From Deuterostichococcus epilithicus (taxonomy: Eukaryota; Chlorophyta; Trebouxiophyceae; Prasiolales; Stichococcaceae), in assembly GCA_033439295.1 (NCBI GenBank), contig JAVTLE010000005.1, forward strand, positions 2,840,501 to 2,904,500: a stretch of DNA of 64,000 nt, given 5' to 3'. The notes under the pieces were generated by a model. The model saw only the letters and a program-made list of their open reading frames with translations. It did not search any database and was not told the origin of the DNA. Both the position numbers and the translations under genes were made by a program. Positions 9,691 through 20,200 of the stretch are shown one piece after another. The number at the start of each line of letters is the position of its first letter. Position 1 is the first letter of the stretch.

Positions 9691-10354
9691 CATGCATGAA
9701 TGAAAGGCCGAGGAGGTACCATGCCGGTGAGGTCTTGTAGAAACATGGGTTCTGCGCGGCCCCCTGGGCCCTGCATCATGTGTCAAGTGAGCACGCGAGC
9801 AATCAACGCCACACTGATCGACGTGTGCTCATTTTTACAGCGGGCCAGCGCTTCAGGTTCGGTTGTCAAAGCCGTACTTTTTCCGTAGAGCCCACTGCAA
9901 ACGGTGGGTTCCTCCGAGCACAAGCTACAAAAGCTGTTGCGCGCAGCACCGACGTCAGCTTCCCTTCACGTAACCTTCTGACCGGCTTGCAGGTTGCAAG
10001 CCAGAACGCCGTTTGCTGTTTGCAACCTTTGCATCTCTCCTGCGACGAGATCTTGTCATAGTCTCGCAGAAGCGCGCAAAGGTCAAGGCGGAAGCCGACT
10101 GCACAAGGAAATTTGCACACCATGGTAGGGAGGGCTTCAGGCCGCCTGCAAACCCTGCTAGGAATATAGCCGTCCTTTTGCAGTACAACATCCTCCATTC
10201 CTTTCAAAGAGGTCATGTCTACGCTGCTTGTGACTGTCGTTTGTCCTAGTCGATGCGCGGCCTGCACTGCCGAGCTGGCCGCGGGCATGGCGCCTGTTAC
10301 TGCTCGGATACAGCTTGGACAATCGAAAAGCTACATGTACGATTCCTGCAGGGG
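9691..10354. other. Divergent intergenic region
   Basis: Lies between the 5' ends of the PTH2 (-) and PRXL2-like (+) genes. It may hold first exons of either gene: an in-frame ATG for the PRXL2-like gene exists at 10253. Otherwise I see nothing defined. Confidence 0.4.
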
Positions 10355-12227
10355 ATGGGCGTGCCGCAGCTTAGCACGTTCTCGGACGCAACGCTCAAAA
10401 ACGCCGCCGGCAGCACGCTGACGGCGTCGCAGATCTGGGCAGGCCAGCCCACCGTGCTGTACCTCGTCCGCCGGCCCGGCTGCGGTGAGTCGTCGGACGG
10501 TGTTGCGCCAGGTCACTGCGTGTATAAACGACGACTTGCCCTGTGTGGCACACGTCATGCCAGCGGCAAGTACCTGCACCGCGACCGGAGCTCGCCCTGA
10601 TGGTTGGATGGAGAAAGGACCCGCGGTTCGCGCACCCGCCGCACTGTTGTGCCGGCACTGATGTCAAGGTGCCCAGCGCCCTGCAGTGTTGTGCCGGGAG
10701 GAGGCCGAGGACCTGTGGAAGAACAAGGGCAAGCTGGACGCCCTGGGCGTGAAGCTGGTGGCCATCACCAAGGAGTGGGACGAGGCCGAGATCAAGGTGC
10801 CGCCCGGATCCTGTGGAGGGTTGCATGCCCGGAGCATGCAGCGCACACACCAACTCCTCGCGGATGCTTCAGAGTGGCTGGTCCTCACGGCTCGTCAGCG
10901 GGTGGCTGCGACCTGCGCCCTGTCGCGGGGCACCGCCAGTCGCACAACGTCGCGGCCTGCGCGGCACATCCCCGTCTGCATGTGCTGGGAAGAGACCGGC
11001 GCAGCCTCAGGCGCCAGGGTCCTGACGCCCTGACGCTGCTCGCACCCTGCACGCAGGACTTCACCTCAAAGTTCTGGCCGGGTGACATCTTCTTCGACGA
11101 GAAGAAGGTGACGCGCTGGCGCTGTCGCATCTGCAGTGAGCTGCAGGATCAACATGGTGACATACGCCCTGTGCACCGCCCGGAAACGTCCTGCTGATCA
11201 CCAGCCCATATACAATGCCGAGCACCAGCCCATATACAATGTGTGCCTGCTGTGCTGCTGGCTGAGTGGAACAGCCGGTGGTGAGTGGGTCTGCTGCAAA
11301 GCAACACCTGCGCGTTTGAACCGATTTCGTGCCCGGGTCAAGCAATGCCCGCGCCGCGCAGGAGCTGTTTGCGTCGCTGAGCAACGGCGAGATCCGAAAG
11401 CTGGCGATGACGGACCTGCTGAACCCCTTCAGCGCCGCCTGGAAGAACGTGCGGCGCGCCAAGAAGGTGGTCACGGACCACAACTACAAGGTGTGGAGGG
11501 TTGCGCGTGCGGGGGTTTCGCAATGCCGGAGCTTCACCTCGGGGTTTCCGACGCGAGTGCGATTACTGTCTGCCGTTCGCGGCCCGTTCTGCATCGACGC
11601 GGCCACGCAGCGCAGTAGCGGCGTGGGCGCGGCTTGCAGCGGCAGGTCCTTCTGGTGGAGCTGTGGCGCTGTTTGCATTGACATGGCCTCCCCACCCACA
11701 TGCAGATCGCAGCGGCGCGGCCCTGCAGCGGCACAGCTTCCCTGTGCAGTCGTGGTGTCGCTTCTGCACTGGCATGCGCTGCCCCTGCCATGCTGCGGCG
11801 AGCATGCAGCCTGGGGAGCAGTCTGGGATGCCACAGCCGGGTGACCGCTGTGTCGGATCCGTGACGTTTGCGCATTTGACGAGGTCGGCTGACGCTGTGG
11901 AGCCGCGCTGCAGGGCGAGGGGCTCATCCCGGGTGGCCTGATGGTGCTGCGCAGCGGCACCGGCGGTGTCGTGTATGCACACCAGGAGGCAACCTTTGGC
12001 GACCATGCGCCCCTGAACGAGGTGAGAACCTTGTCCTCGTCAGACTCTGGTTCCCGACGCGGTGCCGCCAGGCTCAAGCGGGTATGCGCAGGGTGTCGGC
12101 TCGTTGCAGCACCAAGTTTTGGCATTGAGGAATACTGTACCCTTTGCACACCCTTTGCACATTGGCCCCTGATCTGCAATGCCCTGCCGCGCAGGTGCTG
12201 GCAGCGGCAAAGAAGGCGGCTTCGTGA
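10355..12227 (+). CDS. PRXL2/FAM213-type peroxiredoxin-like protein
   Basis: Six exons give a thioredoxin-fold protein of the AhpC/TSA-like PRXL2 (FAM213) family. Exon 1 reads MGVPQLSTFSDATLK and ends YLVRRPGC. Exon 2 continues VLCREEAEDLW, so the redox motif C-V-L-C is completed across the intron (donor near 10486, acceptor near 10686). Later exons give LGVKLVAITKEWDE, KFWPGDIFFDEKK, a region with NPFSAAWKNVRRAKK, EGLIPGGLMVLRSG and the C-terminal VLAAAKKAAS. The matches to human PRXL2A run throughout (RRPGCFLCREEA, GEIFLDEKK, LGGVFVVGSG). Likely role: a redox-active protein with a CXXC site; its substrate is unknown. The start is uncertain: the ATG at 10355 follows a CAG and could lie inside an exon of a longer, transit-peptide-bearing form beginning at 10253 or upstream. 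Confidence 0.85.
11193..11241 (+). repeat. Short tandem duplication in intron
   Basis: The block CACCAGCCCATATACAATG occurs twice about 24 bp apart inside an intron of the PRXL2-like gene. It looks like a recent local duplication. Confidence 0.7.
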
Positions 12228-12821
12228 GGCGGCGTGGAGCACGACATTCACCAACTGTCTTGCAGGCGCCGGCTATGGCCAAGAAGCCGGCAGAATGAGC
12301 TGGCAGGATGCGTGCGAGCACCTATTAATGACTTTTACGCGGTGGGCGGGTTGCATAGGCAGTCCTGTCAATCTTCTGCTTTTAGGTGGTGTCCTGGTCA
12401 GTCAGTAGCTGCCCCTGTCGCGAGGAATCTGCGGCCTATGTGCATTGTTATTCTGGAGCTCGAATTTGCTCTTGTATGCCATTGGTTTGAGACAGAAGAG
12501 ACTGTTGGACAAGAAATGTTCCAAGCGATTCCGGTCGTTGAGCACTTCATCGACTCAGCTGGTGTGTTTTCCTGTGGTCGTTTCACGAATCTTTCAGCCG
12601 GAGTTCGGCATGCTGACCATACTGACTATACCAGCTGCCTGTGCGCTGTGCTACCGCTGCCAGTTGCTGCTCTTCTCTCGATGAGCGCAAAAGGATGGTG
12701 GCTGTGTCCCGGCTCGCTCATTGGACAGGCTTTTGTGCTGCTGCAACGCGGCGGTAGCGGCAAGAGCGGCGCTCGTCATTACACGAAGCCCCGCCTTGCC
12801 GCCGCCGCCATGTGAAGGCAG
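12228..12821. other. Intergenic, convergent 3' region
   Basis: Follows the stop codon of the PRXL2-like gene. No supported gene is visible; probably 3' untranslated sequence of the flanking convergent genes. Confidence 0.4.
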
Positions 12822-12953
12822 CTATGATGGATGCGTCGGCGGCCAGCTTGCCGTGTGTGGGGCAGGTCCCACTCCGCCAACGGTTGCAGCCGTTGAGCCA
12901 GGCGGCGCAATGTTTGCATGCGTCTCGAGTGGGCTGGCGCCTGTGGAAGTGCA

Positions 12954-13020
<67 letters not shown>

Positions 13021-15164
13021 GAGATGGCAGCAGCGCAGCTGGCGCCTGCGCCTGCGACCGCGCCACCGGCAGCTGCGCCCGCTCCTGCGCCCAGCTGTGC
13101 AGCCGGGCCTGCTGGCGGCTGTTGGGCTGGGGTAGCGCATGCTGCGCCCACATGATGCGATGCCTCCATAAATGCGTAGAACAGGTCGATCATCGTGTCA
13201 ACTCTGCAGAGTATACGACCCGCCACCCGTCAGCAGCAGACTGGCGTGCTACCAGTTGCAGGGCTTCAATCGAACCGAGGCCTAGAACCGCTGCTGCCCT
13301 GACGAGCAGGCCTTAAGGTTGTAAGGCTGCTCACGGAGCAATCAGACATGAACTCCGACAGGCGACAATGCCCACTCCCGTGCAGTACAACGGCTGCAGC
13401 TGCATCGCTCGATATGTCACCTGGCAGTCAGCAGCGACAGGTCAAGGGATGCGCTGGCGGCGGCCTGCGGCGAAATGGCACCCTGCAGCAGCAGTAGCTC
13501 CAGCGCCGCGAGGGAAACTAATGGGGACAGGCCGGCGCCCTCCTGCAACAGGCGGGCCCAAGCTCAAAAGTAGTCGGTTAGAGGGAGCGCTAGTGATTTT
13601 ACTGCTCATGCAGATCGCGTGCGATGCACCGGTGGTTGGTTGTAGGCCACAGCAGGGATATCGGGGAGGCTGCCGCAAGGTGACAGCAGGGACGCCAGGA
13701 CGTGCGGCGCTGCCCAGCTGGGCTACAGGCGCCGTCCCAGCAGCGAGAAGCTAGTCCAGCCATCAGGGGATGTGAACCCCCCCCGCCGGGAGGTGTCGAC
13801 GGCTAGCTGTGTCACACCTGCGTGGCGTGAGGAGATACCGCGGCACCCTGCGCCGAGACTGCCCGCGCCAGGGCCACGTCCAGGGCTGTGGCCCAACCCG
13901 GGGCGGGTGGCCGCTCGCCTGCGGTCCCAGCATTGGTTCCAGCGCGCAGGACGTCCGCCCAGTGCACGAAGAAGGCATGCACCTGCATGCAGGGGCAGCA
14001 GGCGCTTGATGGCCAACCTGGCATCCAGGTGTCCGAGGGAATTGCGAGAGGAACGCAGCGGGGGCGCACTGCACAACATCTGCATCAGACGGCCCCGGCA
14101 TGCGGGGTCAGATGGGCCCGGCCTGCGGTGCCGGGCGCCAATTGCGAGGCGCCCTGGCCAGACGGCTGGTCATGTGTGCAGGCTGTGCGGTAACACTTGG
14201 AAAGCGCGTGAAGTCACGTTGACCTGCGGGTGCTCCAGGCTGGCCAGGACGCGGTGCAGCTGCTCCAGCTTCAGCAGGCGGTGCACCCAGGCGGCGCCGC
14301 CGCGACGCATGCCGGGCCAGGCGGCGTCGACCGCCAGCGCCGCCGGCACGGAGCTAGCCTGCATCCCGCTCAGCCGCCGCAGCAGGAGGTCCCGCTGCAG
14401 GCCTGTCGCGTGGCTGCGCAGCAGAAATTATCCGTCATTGAGAGAACGGGGAGCTGGCTTGGTCATTGCGGAAGTGTCATCGTGTGGCACCGCGCATGTG
14501 AGCAGCGGCGTGCCCCTGCACCAGGGCGTCGTGGTCAGGTTTGGGTCGCTCGGCGCTTGTGCGTCAAGGTTTGTCTGAACGGCAGGTGCACAACTGCTGC
14601 GGATCCTGGTGCGGGCAAAGGCGTACGTGAGCACCGCCACCAGGAAGGCGTGCGTTGCGACGGGCAGCGCCTCGCGAGGCAGTACTATTTCCGGCGGCAG
14701 CAGCGCCTGCGCATGTGCGTGCACCTGCGGGAAACAAGAAACACGACTTGGGAAGTGAATGGCTGAGCGCAACTCGACCTTCGACCGCAGCTGAAGCGAG
14801 CGTCAACCAGGTCGGACACGATGCCTGTCATAAAAAGCTGCGGACTTGCAATGACAGGGGCTGATGGCATGTAAGGTGCGGCACTACTTCCAGCGGCTTC
14901 GGACCTTGTCCGGGCTGTCGAATCCGAAAGTGAGCAGCGCAATGGAGATCGCTGTAGCAATCTGGTCGCTGGTGGACTCCGCCGCATCGCCCGGCTGCGC
15001 AGTGACTGCGCCATGGGCGCCGGTCTGCACCGGAGCCGCAGCAAGCACGCCGCTGCTGAGCGCCGCCTTGGCCCGCGCAGCCCAGCCTGGGTAGCTTGAC
15101 GCTGCAGCGGCGCTGAAGGCTGCTTGGGCTGCTGTGGTGCGCCCTTGCTTGAAGGAAATGGCAG

Positions 15165-15215
<51 letters not shown>

Positions 15216-16597
15216 GTCGCCTCCTCTGCTGCTCAAGCATATCTGGCTTCAGGCACACCGCGACACCCTCGTCCAGCTGGCGCTGCCAGCTACGTTGCGC
15301 CGCAAGCAGCGCCGCAAACAGCGCATTGCACTCCCTCCTGCAGAACGGGATCAACCCGGTGCTCTTCAGACAGACATTCAGCGCCCCGGCAAAACACCCT
15401 GTTGCAGATGCATGGTTTCAAGGACATCGATGGTGAGGAGCTGTGTAACAAGCGAAACTTCAGAGAGGATCAGAATTTCTGAGCGCACTTGGATGTATTG
15501 ACGGCGGTGGCTATGGCGCGGTGGCGCGGGCCCCATATGCGTCCAGCCTCCTGCCGGCGCTTGGTCCCAACCTTGCGGTCGCCGTCGCCGCCCCCCCTCT
15601 GCGCATTCGCCGCGTGCTGCAGCGCTGCCCCGTCGTGCTCACAGGCCGGGCTGGACTGCTGATGTGGTTTGCCTAGTGGTGGCGCTAGCAGCTGCACCTG
15701 GCTCCCGCTCGGCACCGGCACAACCTGTGGCGACTGCGCTTTTGCTACACACGCAGAAGCCGCTTGATCTCGCGGCCCTGGCAGCTGATCGGGATTCGAA
15801 ATGGCTTCGACGCCTGGCTGCATACTGGCTGTCAGGCGCACAAGTGTCTGCAGCCATCTACCCCCTGCAGGCTGCAGCACCGTGTGGCGGATCCGTCCTG
15901 AAGCTGATGCTCGGCAGCCTGCCTGCTCTATGTTGGAGAATTCAAATCCTCAGCGCATGTGCACATGCCGCACGAACGTCGATCAGCACTCCCGATACTG
16001 TGAGCACCCCAAGGTGTGGAATGCTGCCGGGCCGTGATTGCTGCAACGCCGTCCTGGAGCTTTAGGCGATTCAGAAAATGATCAAGGTGATCGGACAAAT
16101 CGACGAGCAGTATTTCTGGCTCTCATCTAGGAGCGCCGCGTGCGAGATTGCACAAAGCTGTCCGACGGATCCCGTGCCTGTCGGACAGCACGAACTTAGA
16201 ATCCCAGCCTTGCATGATGCGAAAGCCGTGTCGAGGTGCAGCTGGCACACAATGCTTCGTTACGGCCAAGATTGCGGCGCAGACAGCCCTACGGGCTATT
16301 CTAGTCGCAGACTGGCCGCTCGACGGAGAGGGTACTGCTGACGGCAGCGCCCAGTCGGCAACTGTCCGAAAGACGTTTGTGCCGCGCGCGCTGGAACAGC
16401 ACGCGCGAGGTGGGCACCGCATACACTCTTGTGATCTGTTTAATGTTGTGAAAGGGGAAAACTCGACGCCTTGCCGGGGAGGGGGAGCGCCTGGAAATGG
16501 TGGGTTTCGGAGGCAAGGCAGGTCTTCCCGGTCCTGATGTTGGCCAATCCTCGGCCCCAACATCACTTGAAGCTGTATTTGCTTCACTCATCAGCTT
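12822..16597 (-). CDS. Hypothetical multi-exon protein with two polyGln tracts
   Basis: I do not recognise the family. Candidate exons on the minus strand include a start-like exon near 16597 (MSEANTASSDVGAEDW), one at about 14890-15350 (LDEGVAVCLKPDMLEQQ, a run of about 16 Gln, then IATAISIALLTFGFDSP), one near 14600-14720 (IVLPREALPVATHAFL), one near 14240-14390 (AAWVHRLLKLEQLHRVL) and a last one at 12822-13215 with TMIDLFYAFMEASHH, an Ala/Gly-rich stretch and about 22 Gln, ending at 12822. Long polyGln tracts are common in transcription regulators such as Mediator subunits, but no diagnostic motif supports that. Exon joins were not established and the region could contain two genes. Confidence 0.35.
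12955..13019. repeat. Uninterrupted (CTG)n / (CAG)n microsatellite, about 22 units
   Basis: A pure trinucleotide tract. On the minus strand it is in frame as polyGln within the last exon of the hypothetical gene. Its purity suggests length instability. Confidence 0.95.
15166..15215. repeat. (CTG)n / (CAG)n microsatellite, about 16 units
   Basis: Second pure tract in the same presumed gene, read as polyGln on the minus strand. It is preceded on that strand by an Arg-rich segment (QQRRRRQQ). Confidence 0.95.
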
Positions 16598-17286
16598 TCT
16601 GGATCCGTTGGGTCCTCTGCACGGGGCGAGCCGCAGGGCTTGTGCACAGACCGAAGGAGATGGTCCGAACAACGTTGCATATTAGAAGGTAGGCCTGAGG
16701 CGTCGCGCATGAGGTTACGATCAAATCAGGACTACACTCAGATCATACGAGTTCAGTATGCGCTTTGCCAGCCTAGGTTTGGCCCGTTGTGCACAAGACG
16801 CAACCGGCTGTCGACATGCACAATGCCGCAACGCAGCTTTCTACCACAGGATGGGTACCGCTCGTCATGGTTGGCGTTCGTTGGTGGAGTAGCAGCAAAA
16901 TTCGTCGGGCAGCATTATCTGTCGCTGCACCCGCGGCTGTTCGCTGCCATAATCAAGTTAGACAGCTGTACAGCAGTTCTTTTCATCATCGCATGTGAGA
17001 GCTCGCGGTCGAAATGACCGGCCACCTTAAATAGCAACTGCGCGAAATCTTCTGCGGCCCTGCACTCGTGGTGTCGCGAACTCCGTGGCGCATCGCGAGG
17101 CTGCATGTGCGCTGCTCCCTGACAGCAATCACATCATTTGCATGACCTCGCCGCCCCCGCCACGCAGGTGATCTCCTCGCACGTGCGGCTGAAAGACGCT
17201 CTTCCCAAATCGGCCAGCAATCGCAGCAGCAGCGCTGGCACTAAGGGAGGCCAGAGCGCGTGGCGAGGGGCACTCGCGCCAGCACT
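16598..17286. other. Divergent intergenic region
   Basis: Between the presumed start of the polyGln gene (-) and the GT2-GH9 gene (+). A CAG acceptor-like site at about 17167 opens a short frame that stops at once and does not join the GT2 frame. No supported feature otherwise. Confidence 0.35.
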
Positions 17287-20200
17287 ATGGTGACCCTGAC
17301 GCCCAAGCCGGAGCAGAAGACAGTGTGGAGCTGCGTCTCTTTGAAGTCGTCCCGCTCCTCTCAGTCGGGATCTTCACAGTCAGGTGAGGTTGCACGGCAT
17401 AGCATGGTACCGCACAATGCAGCACGGCACATGGCAGTTTTTAACGGCATGGCACGGCATGGTGTTGGTCTCGCATTGCAGATGGCCAAACGCAAGCAGC
17501 ATGACCAGGATGCTGCTGCTTGTCGGCTGGCAATGTCCGCCAGCCCCGCCGAGGAGGTGCAGGGCGTGCACTTGGCCCAGAGGTTGGCGTCCTGCACGGG
17601 TTTCACGCTGTGACGCCGTGCCCGCAGGCGATGAGCTGCCGTACTATGTCACGAGATGGAAGTGGTGGTCGTGCTTCTTGTGCCTACTGTTTTGCGGCGC
17701 GTGGGGTTTTTACTTCTATGTGCGGATCAAGTACACCATACCGAGCGTCTATGCATGGTATTCTTGGGTAAGCATCTGACAGCCGGCATGCTGGCATGTA
17801 CGCTCGCCGTCCGTGTGTTTGCTCATGTGCCCCCGTGTCTGAATGCATAGGTACGAGTGTTCAATGTCCCTCAAATATATGTAGCTTGGGCCCATTGCCT
17901 GGCACATGTGACTAAGTGCCTGGCAAGGTCCCTCTATTACAGCCTCTGATTAGCGGTCTGCCTGTGCATCGTCCAGACAATCTTCGGTTTCGAGCTTCTG
18001 GCGTCGTCCAACATGTTCGTCCACATGCTGTATATGCTGCGGATTCGGCACTACACGCAGGGTGAGCTGCCTGATACTCGATCTTGTCGCAGCGCTACTT
18101 GTCGTGCAGATTCCAGCCACATGTAGTGCTGGTGCAGCTTGCGGAGCACTCTCCTTGTGTCCTGCGCTGCGCGCCGATAGACAGCAGCTTTCAGGCACCC
18201 ATAGCCTGTAGCCGTGCCACTTTGCCTATGATTCGAGATTGCTGCCCATGTGCGGCGCGGCCGCAGCAGATCCATCTTCACGCCGTGGGTTTCATTTCCA
18301 GTTTCATGTCTGCAGTGCCGGACGATGAGGGCAATCACCCGCTGATCCACAACTACAGTGTGCACGTGCTGCTACCATGCTACAAGGAGTCGCTGGAGAT
18401 GGTGCAGGCGACAGCGCTGGCGGTGCTGGCAGCAGCACTGCCGACGGGCTGCACGCGCATTGTGTACATCTGCGATGACGGCGAGGACCCATGCAAGCAG
18501 GTGCACGGCCATGACTGTGCAAGCTGCTGCAGACGAGGAAGGCGGCTTGCTGAACTGCCGAGCTGATGTGACAAGGACAACGTTCCAGCTGTGCGGTGAC
18601 CCACTGCGCTGAGACGTCTGACTCAAGTCAGGGGGCATGCCAGAGTCACATGATTAGCACCATGTGACGCAGGCATGGGTCCTGGAGCAGGGGCGGCCGG
18701 ACCTGGTGTACATCACCAACAGGGTGCGCACGCCAGGGGAGATCAATGGCAAGAGCGCCAACCTGAACCACGCTCTATCCAAGATCTACCCGCCGGGCAC
18801 GCCCATCTCCTACAATGAGGTCAGCATCCGGACAATGGCCCGGCACCCCGCCGCAGTTGGCCATGCAGCCAGCTTGTCTGATGGTTCTGCTAGCGTCACT
18901 GAAACGTCGGGGACCAACTGCACCGCCGACCCGGAGTATCCCTCGCCGCTGCACGAGCCTTAGCCCCCTCGAGGCTGCAGGCTGCACGAGCCTTAGCCCC
19001 CTCGAGGCTGCAGCCATCAAGCCTGTGCCCTGTGCAATCAACAGTGGGCTCCGTCAGCAGTGACTGAGAGAGACCGCGGCTGCCGTGTGCAGGTGGTTGC
19101 GGTGTTTGACGCCGACCAGGTGGCGGCGCCCAGCTTCTTCACGCGCACCCTGCCGTGGCTCCAGGTACCTCAGAAGCAGCCTGGAAGAAGCGCCATGCGG
19201 TCCCTTCATTTCTGACATGTTTCGTGGAGAGGAGTTGCTGCTCACCAGCGGAAAAGTGATCCTCACGATGCTTCCGATCCAGGACGGCAAGGAGACCATC
19301 GTCCTGACACCCCAGTACTTCCACAACTACGACCCGGCGGCGGACATCTTCAACCACCGCCAAGCGAATTACTGGAATCTCATCTTGCCGGGTCAGGTGC
19401 GAGCTCAGGAGCTGTAGGCATTGCACCCAGCCCTCGAAAGGCCTTTGAAACAAGCAATGCGATTTGTCATTACCCAGATTATTTTTTCGAAGTTTGCATA
19501 TTTTGTCCGTCCTTCTGTCCAAAAGGACAAAAAATAAGTCGGGGACCGGACGACTCGAGCTTTTCATACATACTGCCGCAGGATGCATGGGGCAAGGCCT
19601 GCTGCACCGGCTCGAATTATGTCATCCGCGCAGCGCACCTCGCTGAGGCTGGGTACTTCCCTACCTACTCGGTGGTGCGCATTTCCCCATTGATCAAGAC
19701 AGAACCTCAGTACTTAAGCCTATGCCTGGCATCTGAGTAAGGCCTGGCATTCGGGCAAGGCAGCAGCAGTAGCAGCAGCAACAACAACATGTGCGTCGCC
19801 ATGCTGTGTCGGGCCGCCAACCCTGCTGGCGTCATGCTGCTCATCTGCAGGCGCCACGTTCTAGGCATAGCAGCAAGAGGTGTTTGGCCAGCCCGCCTCG
19901 GAACTGGCCCCGGAAAGAGCAAATCATCCCCACGCAGGGCGAGGACACCGCACTGGCGCTGGAGCTGCAGTGCCGCGGCCGCACCGGCGTGTACCTGAGA
20001 GAGATGCTCGCAGTGGGCGAGGTGCCTGTCGGCGTGCGCGCCATCTGCAGCCAGAAGTCCCGCTGGTGCAAGGGCGGCATGCAGATGTGAGCACCACAGC
20101 ACGACTTCAAACTATCTCGACTGTGACCGCAGAGGAGTAATGATTGGCGTATATGGGTCTCATGTTGGCAAACAAATCGACGCCAAGACGTAATTTGTTC

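Noticed and set aside
12955-13019. The CTG tract as poly-Leu, poly-Cys or poly-Ala coding on the plus strand
   Set aside because: Plus-strand frames have no further exon support; the minus-strand polyGln reading joins a longer plausible exon.
17168-17290. Exon upstream of the GT2 start (frame beginning VISSHVRLKD)
   Set aside because: It runs into a TGA just after the ATG at 17287 and is not in the GT2 frame.
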